A stretch of 64,000 nucleotides of DNA from Chryseobacterium carnipullorum (GCF_900142785.1 NZ_FRCD01000002.1:186001-250000), one strand, 5' to 3'. Shown: positions 10,045 through 19,616, numbered from the stretch's first letter. Notes: generated from the letters alone by a model not told the origin. A program made the numbers and translations.

Positions 10045-10968
10045 ATGTTTCAGGACACTTGGCAAGGCAGATTAGACGGAGAAGAACTTCTTTTTCACAG
10101 AATATTTCAACGGGTTAAGGAAGAACGTAACTATGACAATATTGCAGCAGATGATTTTGTGCTGCACGGTTTTGCCGTAGATGAAGGAGTGAGAAGAAAT
10201 AAAGGAAGGCAGGGCGCAAAAGATGCTCCGGATGTGATCCGAAAAAATATGTCTAATTTTCCCGTCATCCGCCCGGATTTTTCCCTTCTGGACTTTGGAA
10301 ATGTAACGTGTGAAGACGGTGACTTGGAAAGTTCCCAAAACAGTCTTGCTAAAAATGTGTCAAAAGTACTTTTGAAAGGCGGGAAATCAATTGTTTTGGG
10401 TGGAGGTCATGAAGTGACTTATGCTCACTATTTAGGCGTGAAAACGGCCTTTCCTGAACAAAAGATCGGGATCATCAATATCGATTCTCATTTTGATAAC
10501 AGACAACCGGAAAATGGAGTAGGAGCAAGTTCAGGAACCGGATTCTGGCAGATCGCACAGGAAGGACAGATCAATTCACTGCATATCGGGATTCAGAGAA
10601 ATTCAAATACCCTGAAACTTTTTGATACAGCCCATCAGTATGGAATGAAGTACATCCTTGCCGATGAACTTTTTTTTGAAAATCTACCTTCCATCTATGA
10701 ACGCATTAATGAGCTTGTTGAAAGTGTAGACGTTCTCTATCTTACCATTTGCATGGATGTCTTTAATGCTTCTATTGCGCCGGGAGTTTCTGCTTCCGCT
10801 TACAATGGCATTTTTGCAGATACACCCTTTATGCATTTATACCGCCACATTTTAAAAAGTAAAAAACTGATAGCGTTGGATGCAGCAGAAGTTAATCCAT
10901 CACTTGATATTGAAGACAGAACCGCAAGACTTGCCGCATGTCTTATGAATGAATGGTTTATGATCTAA
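10045..10968 (+). CDS. hutG: Formimidoylglutamase, arginase/ureohydrolase fold
   Basis: HutG hydrolyses N-formimidoyl-L-glutamate to glutamate and formamide, completing histidine degradation; it is a manganese enzyme. Expected features are GGGHEVTYAHYLG (first metal His), INIDSHFDNR (Asp-x-His-x-Asp ligands) and MDVFNASIAPGVSAS near the end. In the last motif the usual first Asp of the Asp-x-Asp pair appears as Cys (ICMD). The length of 307 is normal. It lies downstream of hutI and the BCCT carrier with separate intergenic spacing, so it may have its own promoter. Agmatinase is the main alternative but is less likely given hutI. Confidence 0.88.
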   Translation: MFQDTWQGRLDGEELLFHRIFQRVKEERNYDNIAADDFVLHGFAVDEGVRRNKGRQGAKDAPDVIRKNMSNFPVIRPDFSLLDFGNVTCEDGDLESSQNSLAKNVSKVLLKGGKSIVLGGGHEVTYAHYLGVKTAFPEQKIGIINIDSHFDNRQPENGVGASSGTGFWQIAQEGQINSLHIGIQRNSNTLKLFDTAHQYGMKYILADELFFENLPSIYERINELVESVDVLYLTICMDVFNASIAPGVSASAYNGIFADTPFMHLYRHILKSKKLIALDAAEVNPSLDIEDRTARLAACLMNEWFMI

Positions 10969-11107
10969 AGGTAAAATTATATTATTTTAATAGAGAAAAT
11001 CATTTCTTTTTTTAACCCTTAAGGAACAAAATTTGTTACTTTCACGATGCTTTTTAGAATAAAAGCATTAATAAATTCATTTTTGAATTTAAAACAGAAA
11101 TTATATT

Positions 11108-12400
11108 ATGGAACAGTTAATTGAAAATAAGCTTATTCAAGCAAATAAGACATTTTCAGAATGGAGAAAAGTACCGTTTGAAGATAAGCAAAAGCTGATC
11201 AGAAAGGCGGCGGAAATTTTAAAGAATAATTCGGAAAAATTCGGCAGGATCATCACCACTGAAATGAATAAACCTATTGCAGAATCGATTGCTGAGGTGG
11301 AAAAATGTGCTTTGATGATGAACTATTATGCGGAGGCTGAAAATATTTTAAAACCCGAAAAAATTGAATCTGAATTTTCTTATTCTGAAGTTCATTATGT
11401 TCCAAAAGGGGTAATTTTAGGAGTAATGCCATGGAATTTTCCTTTCTGGCAGGTGTTGAGATTTGCTGTACCAGCCATTTTAGCCGGAAATACAGTCGTT
11501 CTGAAGCATGCTTCAATTTGTTTCGGAAGCGGGAATGCAATTGCAGAGGTTCTTCTGGAGGCCGGTTTTCCGGAAGGTGTTTTCCAGAACCTGGAAGTAG
11601 GACATACCGCTGTGAAAGAAATTCTTGAGCACGATGCAGTAAGAGGAGTGAGTCTTACAGGCAGTGGAAAAGCGGGGGGTGAAGTAGCTTCAATCGCTGG
11701 TTTAAATATCAAAAAATCTTTATTGGAATTAGGAGGAAGTGACGCTTTCATTATTTTTGATGATGCAGATTTAGATGCAGCGGCAAAAGCAGGAGCGAAA
11801 TCCAGACTTCAAAATTGCGGACAAACCTGTACTGCTGCTAAAAGATTTATTATTGACGAAAAAATTGAAGATGAATTTTTGCCGAAATTCATTGAAGAAT
11901 ATAAAACGTACGAAGTCGGAGATCCTTTCAATAAGGAAACCAAATTAGCGGGAATGGCAAGACCAGACCTGGCCGATGAGTTGGAAGCTCAATTCAACAG
12001 GGCATTGGAAAATGGTGCTGAAATTATTATGCCTTTGGAAAGAATTTCTGAAAATGAATTTAGACCTGGTTTAATTCGCGTTCAGGTAGGAAATCCTATT
12101 TTGAAAGAGGAACTTTTCGGACCTCTGGGAATGGTGATGATTGCTAAAAGTGATGAAGAAGCTTTACAAATGGCTAACGATATTCCTTTCGGACTTTCAA
12201 ATTCCGTTTGGACAAAAAAAGCAGACCGTCAGTTATTTTTTATCGAAAACCTGGAATCAGGGACTGTAAATATTAACAGAATGACGAGCTCTGATCCGCG
12301 TTTTCCATTCGGTGGCAGCAAGGATTCGGGTTATGGAACAGAGTTGTCTTTATTAGCTTTGAAAGAGTTTGTCGTGGCAAGAACGATCGTGGGAAACTAG
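11108..12400 (+). CDS. NAD(P)-dependent aldehyde dehydrogenase, succinate-semialdehyde type
   Basis: Oxidises an aldehyde to the acid with NAD(P); the closest subfamily is the short succinate-semialdehyde dehydrogenases. Seen are the nucleotide-binding PWNFPFWQ and GSGKAGGEVA segments, the general-base Glu in LELGGSD, and the catalytic Cys in NCGQTCTAAKRF. The length of 430 is about 20-50 shorter than typical aldehyde dehydrogenases, as in the Sad/GabD-like short forms. A strong bidirectional terminator follows. It appears to be a single-gene unit; the substrate is inferred from the subfamily only. Confidence 0.86.
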   Translation: MEQLIENKLIQANKTFSEWRKVPFEDKQKLIRKAAEILKNNSEKFGRIITTEMNKPIAESIAEVEKCALMMNYYAEAENILKPEKIESEFSYSEVHYVPKGVILGVMPWNFPFWQVLRFAVPAILAGNTVVLKHASICFGSGNAIAEVLLEAGFPEGVFQNLEVGHTAVKEILEHDAVRGVSLTGSGKAGGEVASIAGLNIKKSLLELGGSDAFIIFDDADLDAAAKAGAKSRLQNCGQTCTAAKRFIIDEKIEDEFLPKFIEEYKTYEVGDPFNKETKLAGMARPDLADELEAQFNRALENGAEIIMPLERISENEFRPGLIRVQVGNPILKEELFGPLGMVMIAKSDEEALQMANDIPFGLSNSVWTKKADRQLFFIENLESGTVNINRMTSSDPRFPFGGSKDSGYGTELSLLALKEFVVARTIVGN

Positions 12401-12461
12401 TTGTACAATGTAAAAAGTATAATTGTAAAAAGTAATAATGTAATTTACAGTTATTAAATAC

Positions 12462-12499
12462 AAAAAACTCCCGGAGATCTCTATTTCCGGGAGTTTTTT
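12462..12499. terminator. Bidirectional terminator between aldehyde dehydrogenase and pyk
   Basis: A perfect 14-bp stem (AAAAAACTCCCGGA and its complement) with a 10-base loop separates the convergent genes, with an A run on the left and a T run on the right. Confidence 0.92.
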
Positions 12500-12532
12500 G
12501 TATGGTAATCGAAAAGTAATTTCGCTTGTCGC

Positions 12533-13978
12533 CTAAACTGTCGTCAGTCTCAACGTATTTGTTTTTCCACCTTCATAAGATGGAGTTGCATTGATATTGA
12601 TTACAAAATCTCCACTTTCGATATAACCGTGGTTATGCGTCAGCATATTGACCTGAATAATCGTCTCATCCGTAGACTTCTTCATGTCATAGTAATACGC
12701 GTGAACTCCCCAAAGAAGATTCAGCATGGTGATCACTCTTTTGTTTCCACTGTATACAATGATCTGTGAATTCGGTCTGTGAGCAGCAAGCTGGAATGCG
12801 GTGTATCCTGAGTGGGTCAAAGTAACGATCGCTGAAACATTGGTTGTTTTAGCAATTCTAACCGCTGCAAGACATACTCTGTTGGTAATGAATCTTTCGT
12901 CGATGCAGTTGTAATCTTTCTCGATAGGCTCATTTTTATGCTGGTAAAAATGGGTAGTCTCGATATTCTTTACAATCTTCGTCATATTTTCAACCACCTG
13001 AATAGGATATCTTCCTACAGAAGTTTCTCCTGAAAGCATTACTGCATCTGCACCGTCCAATACAGAGTTGGCAACGTCATTGACCTCTGCTCTGGTAGGC
13101 GTAAGGCTGTTGATCATCGTTTCCATCATCTGCGTAGCGATAATTACCGGCTTAGAATAGAATCTTGCTTTTTCTACCAGGTTTTTCTGGATAGCAGGAA
13201 CTTCTTCCATTGGAACTTCCACCCCAAGGTCACCACGGGCAACCATCAGTCCGTCACATTCCAATAAAATTTCGTCAATATTTTTAACGCCCTCAGGCTT
13301 TTCAATCTTGGCAATGATCGGTGTTTTGAATTTACCGTTTGGATGCGCCTTGATCAGTTCTTTTAAGTCGATAATATCCTGGGCATGACGAACGAATGAC
13401 AATGCAATCCAGTCAACCTCCATGTCAAGCATGAAATTAGCATCCTGAATATCCTTTTCCGTAAGAGCTGGAAGAGAAACGTTCGTATTAGGTAAATTAA
13501 CTCCTTTTTTAGAGCTTAATGGTCCCCCCTGGATAGTTTTTGCTTTTACGGTATCGATCTCATTGGTTTCAATAACCTCCAACATCAGTTTCCCGTCATC
13601 AATAAGAATTTTTTCCCCCACTTTTACGTCCTGAGGAAACTGCTGGTAAGTCATATATACCTTCGTAGAATCACCTTCTATTTTCTCATTGGTAAAGGTC
13701 AGGATGTCTCCCGGGTTAAGATAAGAACCTTCTTTTACAACGCCTACTCTAAGTTTTGGTCCCTGAAGGTCTCCTAGGATTCCTATAGAATAGCCATATT
13801 CCTTATTAAGCTCTCTGATAATTTCAATATTATTTCGAACTAAGTCGTAGTCTGCATGTGAAAAATTTATTCTGAAAATATCAACACCCGCTTTCATTAG
13901 TCCTAACATTACCTCCTTCGATGATGAAGCAGGTCCTAGTGTTGCAATAATTTTTGTCTTCTTTAAATACTTATTCAT
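12533..13978 (-). CDS. pyk: Pyruvate kinase
   Basis: Transfers phosphate from phosphoenolpyruvate to ADP, the last step of glycolysis. Visible are the N-terminal KIIATLGPASSS, RINFSHAD, the active-site region IIAKIEKPEGVKNID, VARGDLGVEVP and KPVIIATQMMETM. The length of 481 matches the family; the C-terminal domain is present and complete. The start overlaps the end of the preceding small gene by 8 bases. It is the last gene of the acpP-fabF-rnc-small protein-pyk set and ends near a strong terminator. Confidence 0.97.
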   Translation of the reverse strand: MNKYLKKTKIIATLGPASSSKEVMLGLMKAGVDIFRINFSHADYDLVRNNIEIIRELNKEYGYSIGILGDLQGPKLRVGVVKEGSYLNPGDILTFTNEKIEGDSTKVYMTYQQFPQDVKVGEKILIDDGKLMLEVIETNEIDTVKAKTIQGGPLSSKKGVNLPNTNVSLPALTEKDIQDANFMLDMEVDWIALSFVRHAQDIIDLKELIKAHPNGKFKTPIIAKIEKPEGVKNIDEILLECDGLMVARGDLGVEVPMEEVPAIQKNLVEKARFYSKPVIIATQMMETMINSLTPTRAEVNDVANSVLDGADAVMLSGETSVGRYPIQVVENMTKIVKNIETTHFYQHKNEPIEKDYNCIDERFITNRVCLAAVRIAKTTNVSAIVTLTHSGYTAFQLAAHRPNSQIIVYSGNKRVITMLNLLWGVHAYYYDMKKSTDETIIQVNMLTHNHGYIESGDFVININATPSYEGGKTNTLRLTTV

Positions 13979-14444
13979 AATACTGGATAATTTGATAAAG
14001 TTCCTCTTCAGAACCTAGTGTGTAATCTTGTATCGGAAACACAAGATTTTCCGGGAGCAAAATTACGGAAAAATCAGGAATTTGTTCCGAAGTATGCAGA
14101 ATATATTCTACATCTACCTGATTATTTAATAAAAATTTAATGTTTTCTTCTTCTGTAAAGAGCTCAGTCTGCAGTTTTTTTTGCTTACTTTCCGAAGAAC
14201 GGTTTGAAATGAATGTAAAACACGTCTTGGTAAACTTGTGATAAGCTTCAAATCTTGGAAAATGATAATCATAATAAGCCCCGTGAATGATCACATCTTT
14301 TTTTCTGGAAAAGGTAAGGCCGTTGATTTGATTTATTTTATAGAAAAACTCATGAGCAGGTACATCTTTTGCTAATCTTACCAATCCTATGGCAATATCT
14401 TCAAATTCTATATCGTCTAGATCATAAAGTTTTTGGATTTCCAA
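13971..14444 (-). CDS. Small conserved protein between rnc and pyk (IPExxxVDY family by position)
   Basis: A 157-residue protein rich in aromatic and acidic residues, without signal peptide or membrane segment. In Flavobacteriia the slot between rnc and pyk is usually occupied by the uncharacterised IPExxxVDY family. Here the eponymous motif is not cleanly visible, so the assignment rests on position, size and composition. It overlaps both neighbours (23 bases with rnc, 8 with pyk), implying tight translational coupling. Function unknown. Confidence 0.65.
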   Translation of the reverse strand: MEIQKLYDLDDIEFEDIAIGLVRLAKDVPAHEFFYKINQINGLTFSRKKDVIIHGAYYDYHFPRFEAYHKFTKTCFTFISNRSSESKQKKLQTELFTEEENIKFLLNNQVDVEYILHTSEQIPDFSVILLPENLVFPIQDYTLGSEEELYQIIQYYE

Positions 14445-15183
14445 GTATGTTTTCTTTTTTGTTTAAAATATAAAATGCTCTCTGTGCTGCTTTTTCCTCT
14501 GCCTTCTTTTTGGAAGTTTCTGTCGCATTGGCGATTTTTTCTTCTCCCAGCCAGACATGACACCTGAATACCACTGCTTTATTAGCCTGGATTTCTTCGC
14601 AGGTTTCGTACTTTATATTTACTTTTTTCTTCTGACTCCATTCGAGCAAAAGACCTTTATAGCTGACTATCTTATTTTCAAGCTTGTTCATTTCGGTAGG
14701 CGTCAGCAATCTCTCCAGAATGATCCTTTTACAGGCTTCATAATGGAAGTCAAGATACACCGCACCGATCAGTGCTTCAAATAAATTTCCGGAAATATTT
14801 TCGCCTAACGCTGCGGATCCCTGCTTTTGCAAAAGATCGATCAACTTCAGGTCTTCACCTAATTTATTAAGATTCTTCCTATTAACAATTTTAGATTTCA
14901 TCTGGGTCAGATATCCTTCGTTGGCCTGAGGATACGTCTGGAACAGATGACAGGAAATAATTGTACCCAAAACAGAATCTCCCAAAAATTCAAGTCTTTC
15001 GTAATTACTGTCTTGATTTTTAGAAGAACTTTTTAAAGAGAAAGCCTCACGGTAAAGAGCGACATTCTGAACCTCGGCACCCAGCATTTTTTTCATCTCG
15101 GTACTGAGAAAGTAGTCTCTCTCCGTTAATTTTCTTTTTCTTTTTTTGAGAAGGAATTTAGAAAAGTATTTCTGTAACTCCAT
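14422..15183 (-). CDS. rnc: Ribonuclease III
   Basis: A double-strand-specific endoribonuclease that processes rRNA precursors and structured transcripts. The catalytic signature ERLEFLGDSVLG is present, with a second acidic site in LFEALIGAVYLD, and a C-terminal double-stranded-RNA-binding domain (from about residue 180, ending KKKAEEKAAQRAFYIL). The length of 253 is normal, with a basic N-terminal extension (KKRKRK). It lies 9 bases after fabF in the acpP operon, an association also seen in other phyla. Confidence 0.95.
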   Translation of the reverse strand: MELQKYFSKFLLKKRKRKLTERDYFLSTEMKKMLGAEVQNVALYREAFSLKSSSKNQDSNYERLEFLGDSVLGTIISCHLFQTYPQANEGYLTQMKSKIVNRKNLNKLGEDLKLIDLLQKQGSAALGENISGNLFEALIGAVYLDFHYEACKRIILERLLTPTEMNKLENKIVSYKGLLLEWSQKKKVNIKYETCEEIQANKAVVFRCHVWLGEEKIANATETSKKKAEEKAAQRAFYILNKKENILGNPKTL

Positions 15184-15192
15184 TCATTGAAT

Positions 15193-16437
15193 TTAGATTT
15201 TCTTAAATAGAACGCAAGCATTGTGCCCACCAAATCCAAAAGTATTGCTCATGGCTACTTTTACATCTTTTTTAACAGCTGTATTGAATGTGAAATTCAA
15301 TCTTTTGTCAATATTTTCATCATCAGTAAAATGGTTGATGGTAGGTGGAACGATACCATGAATAATTGTTCCTAATGCAGCGATAGCCTCAATAACTCCG
15401 GCAGCACCCAAAAGGTGACCGGTCATTGATTTTGTAGAATTAATCTGAATGTCAAAAGCGTGCTCGCCCAATAATCTCGAAATTGCGTTGGATTCTGCAA
15501 TATCTCCTAATGGAGTAGAGGTACCATGCATGTTGATATGGTCTACTTCATCAGCAGTTAAGCCTGCATCTTCCAGGCAGTTTTTCATTACAAGATAAGC
15601 GCCTAGGCCTTCAGGATGAGGCGCTGTCATATGGTGTGCATCTGCACTCATACCGCCACCTAATAATTCTGCATAAATGGTAGCACCACGTTTTACCGCG
15701 TGCTCATATTCTTCAAGGATAATAGATCCCGCACCTTCGCCCAGTACAAAACCATCTCTGTCTTTATCAAAGGGTCTTGAAGCGGTGGTAGGGTCATCAT
15801 TTCTTGTAGAAAGTGCCATCATCGCATTAAATCCACCGACACCACTTGCAGTAACGGCAGCTTCGGAGCCTCCGCATACAATAACGTCAGCTTTTCCTAA
15901 CTGGATGATCATCTTGGAATCAATCAGCGCATTGGCAGAGGATGCACAGGCAGATACCGTAGTATAATTCGGCCCGTGAAAACCATATTCAATGGAGATA
16001 TGACCAGGAGTGATATCCGCAATCATTTTAGGAATAAAGAATGGGTTGAATCTTGGAATTTCCGTATTCGCCCATCCTAAAACCTCAGTTTCAAAAGTTT
16101 CTAAACCTCCGATTCCAGACCCCCAGATTACCCCGACTCTGTTTTTATCAACATTGTCTTCCATAATTCTGGAGTGTGCTACCGCTTCTCTTGCGGCTAC
16201 AAGCCCAAGTTGAGTATTTCGGTCCATTTTCTTTGCTTCTTTCTTATCGAAATGCTGCAACGGATCGAAATCTTTTACTTCGCAAGCGAATTTGGTTTTA
16301 AAGTTTTTGGCATCAAAAAGAGTAATCGGAGCAGCACCGCTCTCACCTTTAAGAAGATTTTCCCAGTATTCTTTTGCATTATTTCCAATCGGTGTTATTG
16401 CGCCAAAACCGGTTACAACTACTCTTTTTAATTCCAT
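15193..16437 (-). CDS. fabF: Beta-ketoacyl-ACP synthase II
   Basis: Condenses malonyl-ACP with acyl-ACP in fatty acid elongation. The Cys-His-His triad is visible: Cys in VSACASSANALIDS, His in NMHGTSTPLGD and His in KSMTGHLLGAAG. The length of 414 matches FabF and the C-terminus ends with the usual FGFGGHNACV. acpP lies 34 bases upstream on the same strand, giving the standard acpP-fabF pair. Confidence 0.97.
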   Translation of the reverse strand: MELKRVVVTGFGAITPIGNNAKEYWENLLKGESGAAPITLFDAKNFKTKFACEVKDFDPLQHFDKKEAKKMDRNTQLGLVAAREAVAHSRIMEDNVDKNRVGVIWGSGIGGLETFETEVLGWANTEIPRFNPFFIPKMIADITPGHISIEYGFHGPNYTTVSACASSANALIDSKMIIQLGKADVIVCGGSEAAVTASGVGGFNAMMALSTRNDDPTTASRPFDKDRDGFVLGEGAGSIILEEYEHAVKRGATIYAELLGGGMSADAHHMTAPHPEGLGAYLVMKNCLEDAGLTADEVDHINMHGTSTPLGDIAESNAISRLLGEHAFDIQINSTKSMTGHLLGAAGVIEAIAALGTIIHGIVPPTINHFTDDENIDKRLNFTFNTAVKKDVKVAMSNTFGFGGHNACVLFKKI

Positions 16438-16471
16438 AAACTTTTAAAATTTTCTTTTTTGTTGAAGAATA

Positions 16472-16711
16472 TTATTTATTTACTACTTCTTCGATGTAAG
16501 CGATAGCGTGCCCTACAGTAGTAATTTTTTCAGCCTGATCATCAGGGATTTGAATATTGAATTCTTTTTCAAATTCCATGATTAACTCAACTGTATCCAA
16601 TGAATCAGCTCCTAAATCGTTTGTGAAGCTAGCTTCAGGAGTTACTTCTGTTTCTTCAACGTCAAGCTTATCAGCGATGATAGCTTTTACTCTTGATGCA
16701 ATGTCTGACAT
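16472..16711 (-). CDS. acpP: Acyl carrier protein
   Basis: A small acidic four-helix carrier of growing acyl chains. The phosphopantetheine attachment serine is Ser37 in [10 protein letters not shown]. The length of 79 is normal. It is first in the operon with fabF, rnc, a small family protein and pyk, preceded by a good Bacteroidota -7 element. Confidence 0.97.
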   Translation of the reverse strand: MSDIASRVKAIIADKLDVEETEVTPEASFTNDLGADSLDTVELIMEFEKEFNIQIPDDQAEKITTVGHAIAYIEEVVNK

Positions 16712-16742
16712 AGTAAATTATTTTTTTAATTGTTAGATGGTG

Positions 16743-16750
16743 CAAATATA
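16743..16750 (-). promoter_or_regulatory. -7 element of the acpP operon promoter
   Basis: On the minus strand this reads TATATTTG, an exact TAnnTTTG match 31 bases upstream of acpP. The upstream region is T-rich without a perfect TTTG at -33. Confidence 0.65.
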
Positions 16751-17156
16751 TAAAATTCTTCACGATAAAACATTTTTTTAGTCTTTTTTGTGGGTAGACT
16801 ATACTTATTTTATAGTGAGAAGTTTTAGTGTTTTAGTTTTCAGCTATTTATGTTTGCTATGCAAATCATAAGTAAAATAAATTGTTATTCAGGGCAGAAA
16901 TGATGTTAAAATCCTTTGTAGTCAATGGCAAATCAAAGATATTTCAGCTTAGAAATTGAATCTGTAATAATATAGAGCTCGCGTTTTATTTCTGTTAAAT
17001 TCAATGATGATGAAGCTTTTTTTATTTTAATCCATGCAATGGAGCCTAACTTTTATTTGCATTATGAACTATTTAGCAAAGTTGAATTGAGCCATGTAGC
17101 AAAGTGAAGCTTTTGAAATTGTAAGAACTTTGCCATATTAAATTAAAACAATTAAT
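16751..17156. other. Intergenic region between divergent acpP and aldehyde dehydrogenase
   Basis: About 400 bases of AT-rich sequence with stops in all frames and no convincing gene, RNA or repeat beyond the acpP promoter. It must hold the promoter of the plus-strand aldehyde dehydrogenase, but no clear TTTG / TAnnTTTG pair is seen there. Confidence 0.5.
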
Positions 17157-18572
17157 ATGAAACGTATCACTGAGGCTTACATCAATGGTGAATTGACATC
17201 AATAGAGGGAACAGAAATATTTGATCTGATTAACCCAACAAATCATGAAAAAATAGGAGAAGTTGTTTTGGGAGATCAAAGAGATATCAGAAAAGCAATT
17301 GCAGCAGCGAAAAAAGCTTTTAAAACTTTTTCTAAAACTAGTGTAGAAGAACGTATTGAAATCCTTGAAAATCTAAAGAAGGCAGTTGAAAAACGGGAAA
17401 GTGAACTCATTGAAACGATGATTCTGGAATATGGAGGAACCCGACAGTTCTGTACGGCCAGTTTTCAAAATATGGTGGGCGCATTTGAGCAGATGATAGA
17501 AACGCTTCGTCATTTTGAATTCGAAAGAAAAGCGGGTAAGACCCTTGTACAGATGACACCTATAGGAGTGGTAGGTATTATTACCCCGTGGAATTCCAGC
17601 AACAGTTTTATATGCAGTAAATTGGCAACGGCGGTTGCAGCAGGTTGTACCGTAGTGGTAAAGCCCAGTGAAATGAGTGCACTTCAGACCCAACTGATTA
17701 TAGAGTGCTTTCACGAAGCTGGCCTGCCAAAAGGATTATTCAACCTAGTGAATGGACTGGGAAGTGTTGCAGGTAATGAAATCGTGAATCATCCGGATAT
17801 CGCCAAAATATCTTTTACCGGATCTACTCAGACAGGAAAAATGATTGCCAAAGGAGCTGTGGAAACGATGAAGAGACTGACCTTGGAGCTGGGAGGAAAA
17901 TCACCGAACATTATATTGGACGATGCTGATTTTAAACAGGCTGTTCCTCAAGCTATTTATGGAGCATATATGAATAGCGGGCAGGCTTGTATTGCGCCAA
18001 CCCGTTTATTGGTGCCTTATTCAAGGTTGCAGGAGGTTAATGAATTGGCCAAAGAGACTGTCCGTCACGTTGTGGTTGGAGATCCGGCGAACGAAAATAC
18101 CAATGTTGGTCCAATGGTTTCTGAAAAACAATATGAACGCGTACAAAGCTATATTAGGTTGGGTATTGAAGAGGGAGCAGATCTTTTAACAGGTGGTTTG
18201 GGAAAACCAGGAGGTCTTGACAAAGGCAATTTTGCAAAAGCTACCATTTTTACGAATGTCCGGAACAATATGCGTATTGCTCAGGAAGAAATTTTTGGCC
18301 CGGTATTGTCCATTATTCCTTATGAAAATGAAGAAGAAGCGATTTCTATTGCAAATGATACTTCATATGGATTGGCTGCTTATGTTACCTCTTTCGATGA
18401 AAACCGTGCTGTAAGAGTTGCTTCTCAGATTGAAGCAGGGAGAGTTTGTATTAATGGTTTTAAACATGATCCTTTGGCTCCGTTTGGGGGATTCAAGCAG
18501 TCCGGAATCGGAAGAGAATTCGGAGCATTCGGTCTGGAAGAATATTTAGAACCGAAATCAATTTTGGTGTAA
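17157..18572 (+). CDS. Aldehyde dehydrogenase family protein
   Basis: An NAD(P)-dependent aldehyde dehydrogenase of normal length (471). Markers are PWNSSNSFICSKLA and FTGSTQTGK in the nucleotide-binding domain, Glu in LELGGKSPNIIL and the catalytic Cys in MNSGQACIAPTRL. The C-terminal GGFKQSGIGREFG is typical. It is followed 68 bases later by an AraC regulator on the same strand, which suggests substrate-responsive control of the pair. The substrate is not identifiable from sequence. Confidence 0.9.
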   Translation: MKRITEAYINGELTSIEGTEIFDLINPTNHEKIGEVVLGDQRDIRKAIAAAKKAFKTFSKTSVEERIEILENLKKAVEKRESELIETMILEYGGTRQFCTASFQNMVGAFEQMIETLRHFEFERKAGKTLVQMTPIGVVGIITPWNSSNSFICSKLATAVAAGCTVVVKPSEMSALQTQLIIECFHEAGLPKGLFNLVNGLGSVAGNEIVNHPDIAKISFTGSTQTGKMIAKGAVETMKRLTLELGGKSPNIILDDADFKQAVPQAIYGAYMNSGQACIAPTRLLVPYSRLQEVNELAKETVRHVVVGDPANENTNVGPMVSEKQYERVQSYIRLGIEEGADLLTGGLGKPGGLDKGNFAKATIFTNVRNNMRIAQEEIFGPVLSIIPYENEEEAISIANDTSYGLAAYVTSFDENRAVRVASQIEAGRVCINGFKHDPLAPFGGFKQSGIGREFGAFGLEEYLEPKSILV

Positions 18573-18640
18573 TTAAGCCTTAAAAATAGTATATTGAACA
18601 GTCAAGTCAAAAAGTTTTGGCTTGACTTTAATGTCAAGAA

Positions 18641-19435
18641 ATGTCTGAAAATATAGATTACATTAATTATTCCTGCTACTTTACTGTTTTTCGCGAAGGG
18701 GAACAGTTTGTCTCGTACAATGCTTTGTCAATGGTAATTTCCGGTGAAATGGAGCTTAATGATGGGGTTCACCGGCAAATGTTTCGTAGTGGAGATATTT
18801 ATCTGGTCAGGAAAAATCAATTATTGAAATTTTTGAAAAAACCTGGGGAAGAAGCAGAATTTAAATCATTATCCATCAGATTTGATGATGAAATGCTCAA
18901 TGAAATGATTTCGGAAGAGCAATTTATTCTTCCTGAAAGATTAAAGATGCCTGCCTTTATTGAGGTCTCTGAAGTAAAGCATCTGAAATATTTCATGGAA
19001 TCTTTACTGCAATACAAGGATTTGCTGGAAAATAAATCTCCTGAACTGGCTTTATTAAAACAGAAAGAAGCCTTAATTCTTTTATTCGGACATGATCACT
19101 CATTGAAAAATATTCTGTTTGATATCTCAGATCCCTATAAAATAGATCTTGAAAGTTTTATGCAGAAAAATTATCATTTTAATGTGAAGCTGGACCGCTT
19201 TGCTTATCTAACGGGAAGAAGTCTGGCCACCTTTAAACGCGATTTTGAAAAAATATTCGGTACTGCCCCGAGAAAGTGGCTGCTCGAAAAGCGACTTAAG
19301 GAAGCGCATTATCTTTTGAAAACAGGCAGAAGAGCGAGTGATATCTATCTGGATCTTGGTTTTGAAAATCTTTCTCATTTTTCATTTGCTTTCAAGAAAC
19401 AATATGGTTTGCCGCCGAGCATGCTTTCCGTATAA
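18641..19435 (+). CDS. AraC family transcriptional regulator
   Basis: A 264-residue regulator with an N-terminal cupin-like sensing domain (GDIYLVRKNQ) and a C-terminal pair of helix-turn-helix motifs: FAYLTGRSLATFKRDFEKIFG and ASDIYLDLGFENLSHFSFAFKK. The second helix ends with the characteristic YGLPPSM. It probably binds near the promoter of the upstream aldehyde dehydrogenase, an inference from adjacency. It is the last chromosomal gene before the integrated elements and ends 70 bases before a terminator. Confidence 0.9.
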   Translation: MSENIDYINYSCYFTVFREGEQFVSYNALSMVISGEMELNDGVHRQMFRSGDIYLVRKNQLLKFLKKPGEEAEFKSLSIRFDDEMLNEMISEEQFILPERLKMPAFIEVSEVKHLKYFMESLLQYKDLLENKSPELALLKQKEALILLFGHDHSLKNILFDISDPYKIDLESFMQKNYHFNVKLDRFAYLTGRSLATFKRDFEKIFGTAPRKWLLEKRLKEAHYLLKTGRRASDIYLDLGFENLSHFSFAFKKQYGLPPSMLSV

Positions 19436-19504
19436 TGTAGATAATAAGATAAAGGTAAATGAAAGTGTACTGAAATAGGGCATTAATTTAATAACGATTT
19501 TAAT

Positions 19505-19542
19505 AAAAAAAGAGAGTCTGTAAAACACAGGCTCTCTTTTTT
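19505..19542. terminator. Bidirectional terminator, probably the ancestral ssrA terminator
   Basis: AAAAAGAGAG and CTCTCTTTTT form a stem extended by CTGT/ACAG, with A and T runs on either side. It ends the AraC gene on the plus strand. In the pre-insertion arrangement the left attachment core next to it would have joined ssrA, so on the minus strand it would have ended the tmRNA transcript. Confidence 0.85.
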
Positions 19543-19557
19543 GTGGAGTTGGAGGGA
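19543..19557. repeat. Left attachment core of element A (attL-like)
   Basis: GTGGAGTTGGAGGGA matches the ssrA 3' end at 61976-61990 in all 15 bases. A further copy of the first 13 bases is at 35935-35947. This is the junction where chromosome gives way to mobile DNA. Confidence 0.8.
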
Positions 19558-19595
19558 CTACTTATAGTTATTAGTAATCAGGTAGTTACATGGTT

Positions 19596-19616
19596 TTTGT
19601 AGTAGTTTTTGTAGTG
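19596..19616 (+). repeat. Arm-type repeat pair, left end of element A
   Basis: TTTGTAGTA and TTTGTAGTG start 12 bp apart, about 40 bases inside the left core. The same pair with the same spacing occurs at 35776-35796 at the other end, in the same orientation. Confidence 0.65.
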
